Assembly: GCA_036351115.1 (NCBI GenBank)
Contig: JAZBOL010000060.1
Location: 62,001 to 126,000 of the forward strand
From: Marinihelvus sp036351115
Lineage (GTDB): Bacteria > Pseudomonadota > Gammaproteobacteria > Xanthomonadales > SZUA-36
Direction: 5' to 3'
DNA length: 64,000 nt
Part shown: piece by piece, positions 42,599 through 49,658 of the stretch
How positions within the stretch are numbered: position 1 is the stretch's first letter
Layout of the letters: every line of letters starts with the position of its first letter
Notes under the pieces: model-generated
Seen by the model: only the letters and a program-made list of their open reading frames with translations
Databases searched by the model: none
What the model was told of the DNA's origin: nothing
Position numbers and translations under genes: made by a program

Positions 42599-44140
42599 TC
42601 ATTCGCCCGGGCCGTAGTCGCCAGGACCCCGGCAACTGATCATCTGGTAGTCGAGCGCGCTCATGGCGCCGCCCTCGGGAGGCCGGAGCCCGTAAAGCAG
42701 TTCCGTGCGCGCCTCGATGCTGGCGAGCAGGGCATGGCCGAGGCGCATCGCCGCCTGCCCCGCCTCCTCGCTGTAGCGCGTGAGCGAGTCCACCGCGAGC
42801 TTGTCCTGCCCCTGGGCATACAGCGCGTTGGCCGTCGCCTCCACGGCCTCCTGCTCCGCGGCCAGCCGGTCTTCGAACGCGGTGAGCGCCTCGGTGACTT
42901 CCGGGAGAAAGCGATCCGGATGGTCACAGGTGTAATACATGAGCCGCTTGAACAGCCGCCCGGCGAATTCGGTGGCTTCCTGGATCTGCCAGTCCCGGGT
43001 CAGAAAGGCGCTGGCCTCGCCCTTGGTGAGGTAGCGGTGCTGGCCGAACTGGGGCGCAATGGTGCGAACTCCGACCCGGTAGGGCACGAACGGTGCGGTG
43101 ACCGAGCCCGTCGGCGCAACCCAGAGCAGGTGTAGGTCCCCGCGGTCCCGCTGGCGCAGCCGGGCCACCTGGCCATAGCCGGTGCTGTCCTTCGAGAGGC
43201 GCCGATCACGGACCGCATCCATCATCCGGCGCAGGTCCACGGGTGCCGCTTCGGTCAGTTCCCGCTCCAGGGCGGTGCGGGGATAGCGGGCTTCGTCAGC
43301 GCCGTAGACCGCCATCACGTCGAAGGGTTCGCCGGAGTCCGGATCCCACCAGCCCTGTTCGACGGCGAACTCCACAAAGTGCTCCGCCCCCATGAAATCG
43401 TCTCGCTCCCGGAAATCCAGCGGGATTTCCCGGATGTAGCCGGGATAGGACACGCGCACCTCGTCCGGGCCCAGGCGCTCGGCGATCCACAGGCCCTGGC
43501 CGCCAGCGAAATTCAGCAGCACCCAGCCCTCCTCGGCATCGGCGAAGAGATGGGAGTTTCCCCCGTAGGTCGTATAGCCATGCTCATCGATCAGGGCGCC
43601 GACGATCTCCACCGCTTCCCGGGCGCTGCGGGCGCGTTCCATGACGATGCGGGAGAGATCGCTGTACTGTGGCCCGCGCTGGGGATTCGGCGTCATGGCC
43701 ACCAGTTCCGCCCGGGAATCGGACCACACGTCGCGCGCCGCCACGCCGTACTCATTGAGCCCGCCGTTGGTCAGCGGGGGCGGGAAGCCCTCGAAGTCCG
43801 AGTAGTTCATCGAGAGGTAGCGGAAGGTGCTCGGCGCCTGCGGAATCTCCATCAGTTCACCGGGCATGTAGGCGTCCGCCGTGGCACCGACGCGGATGGT
43901 CGCACCTTCCGGGTGCTCCGCGCCCGGAACGACCACGAGCCAGTGACTGGACACCTCGTCGCCGGAACCGCCGATCAGCACGCTGCCGTCAACGGTGAGG
44001 TTCTTGCCGACATAGATGGCATAGCTGGCGCACAGGGCCGGCGCCCAGCACGAGAACGGCAGGGCAAGCAGCGCCGTGAAGGCCCCACGCCAGAGCGCGC
44101 CCCCGCGGCGGGCGACTCGCTTTCGCCCTCCGCGATCCAC
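42599..44140 (-). CDS. C69 family dipeptidase (Ntn-hydrolase), secreted
   Basis: A 513-residue peptidase of family C69 (PepD-like). A signal-like segment (about residues 16-36, ending APAL) precedes Cys37, which would become the N-terminal nucleophile (CASYAIYVGKNLTVDGSVLIG). Conserved segments follow, such as NEYGVAARDVWSDSRAEL and GYTTYGGNSHLFADAEEGW. It probably cleaves dipeptides in the periplasm. The gene starts 3 nt after pntB and so is in the pntAB operon, which is not an obvious functional match. Confidence 0.88.
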   Translation of the reverse strand: MDRGGRKRVARRGGALWRGAFTALLALPFSCWAPALCASYAIYVGKNLTVDGSVLIGGSGDEVSSHWLVVVPGAEHPEGATIRVGATADAYMPGELMEIPQAPSTFRYLSMNYSDFEGFPPPLTNGGLNEYGVAARDVWSDSRAELVAMTPNPQRGPQYSDLSRIVMERARSAREAVEIVGALIDEHGYTTYGGNSHLFADAEEGWVLLNFAGGQGLWIAERLGPDEVRVSYPGYIREIPLDFRERDDFMGAEHFVEFAVEQGWWDPDSGEPFDVMAVYGADEARYPRTALERELTEAAPVDLRRMMDAVRDRRLSKDSTGYGQVARLRQRDRGDLHLLWVAPTGSVTAPFVPYRVGVRTIAPQFGQHRYLTKGEASAFLTRDWQIQEATEFAGRLFKRLMYYTCDHPDRFLPEVTEALTAFEDRLAAEQEAVEATANALYAQGQDKLAVDSLTRYSEEAGQAAMRLGHALLASIEARTELLYGLRPPEGGAMSALDYQMISCRGPGDYGPGE

Positions 44141-44143
44141 CGT

Positions 44144-45589
44144 TCAGAGCGCCGCGTTGACCGCGTCCAGGGTTTCCTTGGCGTCCCCGAACAGCATCCG
44201 CGTGTTGTCCTTGAAGAACAGCGGGTTCTGCACGCCGGCATAGCCCGCGGCCATGCTGCGCTTGAGCACGATCGTGGTCTTGCCCTTCCAGCATTCGAGG
44301 ACGGGCATGCCCGCGATGGGGCTATCCGGCTCATCGAGGGCCGAGGGGTTCACGATGTCGTTGGCGCCGATGACCACGGACACGTCCACGTCGGGAAAGT
44401 CGTCGTTGATCTCCTCCATCTCGTACACGATGTCGTAGGGCACCTTGGCCTCGGCCAGGAGCACGTTCATGTGCCCCGGCATACGCCCGGCCACCGGGTG
44501 GATGCCGAAGCGGACGTTGACGCCCTTGTCGCGGAGCTTTTTCGTGATTTCCTGCACGACGTGTTGCGCCTGGGCGACGGCCATGCCGTAGCCGGGGATG
44601 ATCATGACTTCCTTCGCATCCTCCAGCAGGGCCGCGGTCTCTTCCGCCTCGATGGGCACGACTTCGCCCTGGTCACCCCCGCCGCCGGACGCCGCCGCAC
44701 CGCCTCCGGTGCCGAAACCGCCGGCGATCACGTTCAGGAACTTGCGGTTCATGGCACGGCACATGATGTAGCTGAGGATCGCCCCGGAAGAGCCCACCAG
44801 CGCACCGGTAACGATGAGCAGGTCATTGCCCAGCATGAAGCCGATCGCCGAAGCGGCCCAGCCCGAGTAGCTGTTGAGCATGGACACCACCACGGGCATG
44901 TCCGCTCCGCCGATGGCCATGACCATATGGATGCCGAACAGCAGGGCAATGACGGTCATGATGATCAGCGGCAGGAAACCCGCATGCCCGGCCAGCCCTT
45001 CCGCCGCACCCGCGGCGCCCGCCGCCGACTGCTGTACGAACTCGATGCCGAACCAGATGGCGCCGAGAAGCAGCAGCAGGTTGAGCCAGTGCCGTGCCGG
45101 CAGGGTCAGGGGCTTGCCGCCGATGCGGCCGGACAGCTTGCCGAAGGCGATGACAGAACCGGAGAAGGTCACGGCGCCGATGAGCACCCCCACGTAGGTC
45201 TCGATGTCGTGGATGGTCTTCATGGCGCCGGTGTAGTCGCCGCCGTGGCCCAGGAAGTTGGCGTAGCCCACGGCCACCGCCGCGAGGCCCACCAGGCTGT
45301 GCAGGATGGCCACCAGTTCGGGCATCTGTGTCATCTGCACGCGCTTCGCCGCGATGAGGCCGATCACGCCGCCCACCACCAGCACGGCGCCCAGCTCGAG
45401 ATAATTCGCCTCGACTTTCCAGATGACCGTCGCCAGGAAGGCGATGGCCATGCCGATGATGCCGTACCAGTTGCCGCGACGGGCCGTTTCCTGGTTCGAC
45501 AGTCCGCCGAGGGCCAGGATGAAGAGGATCGTGGCCAGGATGTAGGCCATGGGCAGCATGCCGGCGTTTTGATTGATGATTTCGGTCAT
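44144..45589 (-). CDS. pntB: NAD(P) transhydrogenase subunit beta
   Basis: A 481-residue subunit of the proton-translocating transhydrogenase, which moves hydride between NADH and NADP+ driven by the proton gradient and supplies NADPH. The N-terminal two-thirds is a membrane domain of about nine helices; the C-terminal domain III binds NADP(H) (VMIIPGYGMAVAQAQ, HPVAGRMPGHMNVLLAEA, VVIGANDIVNPSAL). It follows pntA by 10 nt. The loop at about residues 290-310 is rich in Gly and Ala. Confidence 0.97.
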   Translation of the reverse strand: MTEIINQNAGMLPMAYILATILFILALGGLSNQETARRGNWYGIIGMAIAFLATVIWKVEANYLELGAVLVVGGVIGLIAAKRVQMTQMPELVAILHSLVGLAAVAVGYANFLGHGGDYTGAMKTIHDIETYVGVLIGAVTFSGSVIAFGKLSGRIGGKPLTLPARHWLNLLLLLGAIWFGIEFVQQSAAGAAGAAEGLAGHAGFLPLIIMTVIALLFGIHMVMAIGGADMPVVVSMLNSYSGWAASAIGFMLGNDLLIVTGALVGSSGAILSYIMCRAMNRKFLNVIAGGFGTGGGAAASGGGGDQGEVVPIEAEETAALLEDAKEVMIIPGYGMAVAQAQHVVQEITKKLRDKGVNVRFGIHPVAGRMPGHMNVLLAEAKVPYDIVYEMEEINDDFPDVDVSVVIGANDIVNPSALDEPDSPIAGMPVLECWKGKTTIVLKRSMAAGYAGVQNPLFFKDNTRMLFGDAKETLDAVNAAL

Positions 45590-45599
45590 GACGGCGCCC

Positions 45600-47141
45600 T
45601 CACTTGCGGAACATTTCGAGCATGCGCCGCGTCACCGCGAAGCCGCCGAAGATGTTAATGGAGGTGATGAGCACGGTCCCCACGGCGATCCACTTGATCA
45701 GCGGATCCGACGAGGAGATCTGCAACAGGGCGCCGATCACGATGATGCTCGAGATCGCGTTGGTCACGCTCATGAGCGGCGTGTGCAGTGCCGGAGTCAC
45801 GTTCCAGATCACCATGTAGCCCACGAAGCAGGCCAGCACGAACACGGTGAAGTGCCCCATGAACTCAGGGGGCGCCACGGCGCCCATGGCCAGCAGCGCG
45901 ATGCCCGCGACGGCCATGGCGATGGCCGTGCCGGTGAAGGATTTTGGCGCCTGCTCCCTGGGCTCCGCCGGGGCGGCTTCCGCGGCCTTGGGCTGCGGCG
46001 GCGCCGCCGACAGTTTGGGCGCCGGGGGCGGCCAGGTGGTCTCACCGTCCTTGCAGACGGTCACGCCGCGGATGATTTCGTCCTCCATGTCAACGACGAT
46101 CTGGCCGTCCTTCTCCGGCGTCAGGTCCGTGAGCAGGTGGCGCAGGTTGGTGCCGTAGAGCTGGCTGGACTGGGCCGCGAGGCGGCTGGGCAGGTCCGTG
46201 TAGCCGATAAGGGTGACACCGTGTTTCACCACGACTTCGTTCTTTTCCGTCAGTTCGCAGTTGCCGCCCTGCTCCGCCGCCAGGTCGACGATGACGCTGC
46301 CGGGTTTCATGCTCTCCACCATCTCGGCGGTGATGAGTCGCGGGGCGGGCTTGCCCGGAATCAGGGCCGTGGTGATGATGATATCCACTTCCTTCGCCTG
46401 CTCGGCAAAGAGCGCCATCTCGGCCTCGATGAACTCCTTGGACATGACCTTGGCGTAGCCACCTTCGCCGGAGCCGTCTTCGTCCTCGAAGTCGAGCATG
46501 AGGAACTCGGCGCCCATGCTCTCGACCTGCTCCTTGACCTCGGGCCGCGTGTCGAAGGAACGAACGATGGCGCCCATGCTGTTGGCCGCGCCGATGGCCG
46601 CCAGGCCTGCGACGCCGGCGCCGATCACCAGCACTTTCGCCGGCGGCACCTTGCCGGCAGCGGTGATCTGCCCCGTGAAAAAGCGCCCGAAGTGCTGGGA
46701 GGCCTCGACCACGGCGCGGTAACCGCCGATGTTCGCCATGGAGCTGAGGGCGTCCATTTTCTGCGCGCGGGAGATACGCGGCACGGAGTCCATGGCCATG
46801 ACCGTGGCGCCACTGGCGGTGAGTTTCTCGAGCAGCTCGGGATTCTGCGCCGGCCACAGGAAGCTGATCAGGGTCTTGCCGGGGCCCAGGCGTGCCGCCT
46901 CCTCGTCGTTGGGTCCGCGGACTTTCATGATGATGTCCGCCTGGCCCCACAGCGCCTCGGCGCTGTCGACGACCTCGACACCGGCTTCGCGATAAGCGTC
47001 GTCCGTAAAGCTGGACGGCTCGCCGGCGCCACTTTCCAGCATCACCTCGAAGCCGAGCTTCTGCAGTTGACCCGCGACTTCCGGCGTCGTGGCGACGCGT
47101 CGTTCACCGGGATAGGTCTCTCTTGGCACACCAATTTTCAT
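45600..47141 (-). CDS. pntA: NAD(P) transhydrogenase subunit alpha (fused alpha1/alpha2)
   Basis: A 513-residue subunit with the NAD(H)-binding domain I (MKIGVPRETYPGERRVATTP, VLVIGAGVAGLAAIGAANSMG) fused to a C-terminal membrane domain of four helices (about 415-505). This E. coli-like fusion contrasts with the split PntAA/PntAB found in many alphaproteobacteria. A Pro/Ala-rich linker lies near residues 365-395. It starts the pntA-pntB-C69 operon; a Fur box lies about 106 nt upstream but closer to the divergent small gene. Confidence 0.97.
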   Translation of the reverse strand: MKIGVPRETYPGERRVATTPEVAGQLQKLGFEVMLESGAGEPSSFTDDAYREAGVEVVDSAEALWGQADIIMKVRGPNDEEAARLGPGKTLISFLWPAQNPELLEKLTASGATVMAMDSVPRISRAQKMDALSSMANIGGYRAVVEASQHFGRFFTGQITAAGKVPPAKVLVIGAGVAGLAAIGAANSMGAIVRSFDTRPEVKEQVESMGAEFLMLDFEDEDGSGEGGYAKVMSKEFIEAEMALFAEQAKEVDIIITTALIPGKPAPRLITAEMVESMKPGSVIVDLAAEQGGNCELTEKNEVVVKHGVTLIGYTDLPSRLAAQSSQLYGTNLRHLLTDLTPEKDGQIVVDMEDEIIRGVTVCKDGETTWPPPAPKLSAAPPQPKAAEAAPAEPREQAPKSFTGTAIAMAVAGIALLAMGAVAPPEFMGHFTVFVLACFVGYMVIWNVTPALHTPLMSVTNAISSIIVIGALLQISSSDPLIKWIAVGTVLITSINIFGGFAVTRRMLEMFRK

Positions 47142-47246
47142 TGTGGTCTCCGTTTATTGCTTGATGCTGCACGCCCGTCGCTGAGCATACCCGTTCCATC
47201 TGCGAAGGGGGAAACGGGTTCAGCCAGGGGGTAGAATTCTTTAATG

Positions 47247-47263
47247 CAAATGATTATCATTTG
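47247..47263 (+). promoter_or_regulatory. Fur box upstream of a small gene
   Basis: CAAATGATTATCATTTG is a perfect 8-1-8 inverted repeat that contains the ATGATnATCAT core of the Fur consensus (7-1-7 form). It ends 37 nt before the GTG of the 89-residue protein and lies about 106 nt from the pntA start. It is the only strong Fur site I see in the window. Confidence 0.85.
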
Positions 47264-47300
47264 TATGCGATCACCAGAAAGGCCAAAAAGGTAAGCGTCC

Positions 47301-47570
47301 GTGTCCAGTTCCCTACCTGTTTCCGACAACACCCTGCCCGGGGATCTTCACCTCGATCAGCTCCAGGGGCAGCTCGTATTGCTGATGAACCGTTACGCGA
47401 TTCGGGCCGACGCCCAGGTCGCCCGCGCCATCCGCGACACCATGCTGGGCATTCTCAGCCATCCCCTGATCGAGCTGTTTCCCGATGTGCAGACCCAGTG
47501 TGCACGGACGCTGAACCACTGGCGCGCGCGCTGCGCCTGTGGCTCGGAACCCCGGGCGTCCGTGCATTGA
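47301..47570 (+). CDS. Small, probably Fur-regulated protein with C-terminal cysteines
   Basis: An 89-residue soluble protein that I cannot name. It starts at GTG 37 nt after a strong Fur box. The centre (DLHLDQLQGQLVLLMNRYAIRADAQVARAIRDTMLGILSHP, shown here in part as LNRYAIR-like) is predicted helical, and three Cys lie at residues 67, 78 and 80 (DVQTQCART and RARCACGSE). Small proteins of this pattern occur next to iron-regulated genes in other gammaproteobacteria. Iron-sulfur or iron handling is a guess from the Fur site and the Cys cluster. No signal peptide is visible. Confidence 0.68.
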   Translation: MSSSLPVSDNTLPGDLHLDQLQGQLVLLMNRYAIRADAQVARAIRDTMLGILSHPLIELFPDVQTQCARTLNHWRARCACGSEPRASVH

Positions 47571-47763
47571 GCCGCGCGCTACAGCACATGACCGATCCCG
47601 TTGCATGCTAGATCGGACCCGAATCGATATCCGCCTCGCGCACGGGATGGGCTTCGACCCGCCCCTGATCGTGATCCCGATCGAGCGCTTCGGTAATCAA
47701 GCTGCCGTCTTTTATACTCAAGGCTGTTGAAGCGAACGCGAAGCCTCGGGAGGGATATCGGAC

Positions 47764-48318
47764 ATGAAGGCGGCTTTTGCAACGGCGCTGCTCTGGACCG
47801 GACTGGCGCTCAGCCCCGGTGCCGGCGCGCAGAACGATCCTGTAACCGGTGACGCCGCGGAGGTCGAACGCCTGGCCCCGCTGCACCGAACTTCCCTGCT
47901 GGTGGCCGACCTCGAGCGCTCCCTGACCCTCTACCGGGATATTCTCGGGCTGGAAGTGGGCCGCGTCTCGGACACGCCCCCGGACTCCTATTCCTACCGC
48001 TTTTTCAATATCGAGCCCGGCGCCATGAAGCGTTTCGCCTACCTGAGCGGCGAAGACGGCTACGCGAACGTGCTGGGGCTGGGCGAAGTACCCGGGATCG
48101 AACTGAACCTGCCGGAAAGCCCGCGCTCGGCGGCGTATGTGCAGACCGTGGCGGACGTGGAAGGGGTCCGGGAGCAGGTAGAAGCGCTTGGCCTGGAGAC
48201 CATTCCCCCGGTGGAATTCATGAGCCGCGAGGCCGGCAAGCCCGGCATGGAGTTCGGCATCATCGATTTCGACGGGCACCTGATCCTCGTCTACGGCCTG
48301 CTGAGGCCAACGCCCTGA
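47764..48318 (+). CDS. Secreted VOC/glyoxalase-fold protein
   Basis: A 184-residue protein with a signal peptide (about residues 1-22, LALSPGAGA-QN) and one glyoxalase/VOC domain: HRTSLLVADLERSLTLYRDILGLEVGR, then EFMSREAGKPGMEFGIIDFDGHLILVY. The first His and late Glu/His positions can bind a metal. Its substrate is unknown; exported VOC proteins are less common than cytoplasmic ones. Its stop overlaps the CTG start of the next gene (CTGA). The 193 nt upstream hold only a possible 41-codon frame with no support. Confidence 0.85.
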   Translation: MKAAFATALLWTGLALSPGAGAQNDPVTGDAAEVERLAPLHRTSLLVADLERSLTLYRDILGLEVGRVSDTPPDSYSYRFFNIEPGAMKRFAYLSGEDGYANVLGLGEVPGIELNLPESPRSAAYVQTVADVEGVREQVEALGLETIPPVEFMSREAGKPGMEFGIIDFDGHLILVYGLLRPTP

Positions 48319-48782
48319 GCGCCGAACCTCGCGCCCGTATCTGGGTCGATGCGGACGCCTGCCCCCGCGTGGTCAAGGACATGCTCTACCGCGTGGCGGA
48401 GCGCAGGGCGATCGAGGTCATCCTGGTCGCCAACCAGGCGCTCTCCACGCCCGGCTCGAAATACATTCGCGCGATCCAGGTTTCCGGCGGTTTCGACGAG
48501 GCCGACAACCACATCGTGGCCCAGGCCCGGCCCGGCGACCTGGCCATCACCGCGGACATTCCCCTGGCCGCGGAACTCATCGACCAGGACGTTCGGATCC
48601 TGACCCCCCGCGGCGAGCGCTACACCGCGGAGAACATCCGCCAGCGGCTCAACATGCGTGATTTCATGGAGACCATGCGCGCCAGCGGCATGGAGTCCGG
48701 CGGACCGCCGCCCTTCGGCCACGGCGACCGCAAGGCCTTCGCCGACCAGCTCGACCGGCTGGTGGCCCGGTGGGACAGCTGA
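48315..48782 (+). CDS. YaiI/YqxD family (DUF188) protein, apparent CTG start
   Basis: A DUF188 protein with a PIN-like fold and probable metal-dependent nuclease or unknown role. The conserved N-terminus I-W-V-D-A-D-A-C-P lies at residues 9-17 only if translation begins upstream of the first GTG (48369). No ATG, GTG or TTG lies in frame in the preceding 60 nt. CTG at 48315 overlaps the upstream stop (CTGA) and has GAGG 8 nt before it, giving 155 residues, close to E. coli YaiI (152). Later motifs are intact (GGFDEADNHIV, GDLAITADIPLAAELI, NIRQRLNMRDFMETMR). Confidence 0.85.
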   Translation: MSAEPRARIWVDADACPRVVKDMLYRVAERRAIEVILVANQALSTPGSKYIRAIQVSGGFDEADNHIVAQARPGDLAITADIPLAAELIDQDVRILTPRGERYTAENIRQRLNMRDFMETMRASGMESGGPPPFGHGDRKAFADQLDRLVARWDS

Positions 48783-48899
48783 CGGGGATTTGAACATCCT
48801 GGTAAGGCCCCGGATCTTTCTCGGCCGGGCCGGGATCCCTGGCGGCCGGAGCCACCCGTCACTACACCGGGGAGAGGACGCCGGCTGATCGTCCGAGGT

Positions 48900-49382
48900 T
48901 CAGCCCTCCGTCGGCTCCGTCAACAGTTCGCCGGTTTCCAGGATCGGTGAAGCGTCGACGTGCTCCGCGTCCATGAGCTCGGCAATCCGCTCCAGGGAAG
49001 CGGCGAGCATCTTCTGCTCCCAGGAATGCAGCTGGCTAAAGCGCTCCACGAATTCCTCCTGGAGCAGGCTTGGCGCCTTCGCCAGGCTGGTTTCGCCCCG
49101 ATCCGTCAGGGAGACGCACACCCGACGGCGATCCTCAAGGCTGCGGGTGCGCTCCACCAGCCCCTTGGCCGCAAGGCGGTCGATGATCGCCGTAACGGTT
49201 CCCTGGGATAGGTGTACTTCCCGGGCCAGCTGGCTCACGGACGGCGTTCCGAGGTCACCGACAGACTGAAGCACGAGCAGCTGCGGAACCGTGAAACCGG
49301 CGCTCCGCTCCAGGCGCTTGGAATGCAGGTCGATGGCCCGGGTGATTCTTCGCAGGGCGGTCAGCGTGTCTTGTGCGTTCAT
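48900..49382 (-). CDS. MarR family transcriptional regulator
   Basis: A 160-residue winged-helix regulator. The DNA-binding core runs from about residue 30 to 115 (VSQLAREVHLSQGTVTAIIDRLAAKGLVERT, then RRRVCVSLTDRG). The N-terminus (ALRRITRAIDLHSKRLERSAGFTVPQLLVLQ) resembles EctR-type regulators of ectoine genes in halophiles, but this is a weak likeness and no ectoine genes are in the window. It is divergent from the TBDR at 49659, which could be its target by position. Confidence 0.88.
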   Translation of the reverse strand: MNAQDTLTALRRITRAIDLHSKRLERSAGFTVPQLLVLQSVGDLGTPSVSQLAREVHLSQGTVTAIIDRLAAKGLVERTRSLEDRRRVCVSLTDRGETSLAKAPSLLQEEFVERFSQLHSWEQKMLAASLERIAELMDAEHVDASPILETGELLTEPTEG

Positions 49383-49658
49383 GCCGCCATCTTAGCGCGC
49401 GACCCCGGCGCGGATAACCCGTGCTGGCGTCAGCGAACGCTCCTCTTAAACCCTGTTATTCCATTCTGTCCAAAGCAGTATTGCGCCAATCAGTGTCGGT
49501 AATCGCCTGAAACCCTTATTTCACAACGGACAGGATATTTTTTTTCATTTGTGTACAATGCTCCGCTGAACGACAGCCCGTCACCAGGCTGCTACGGCCC
49601 TGTGCCAAAAAAAAGATTCATTCCGACCATCACAACGACTCTGTCAACTGGGGACTTC

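Noticed and set aside
47605..47730. A 41-codon plus-strand frame starting at ATG 47605, between the Fur-linked gene and the VOC gene
   Set aside because: It has no ribosome site, no recognised motif and no codon-bias support; noise is the simpler explanation.
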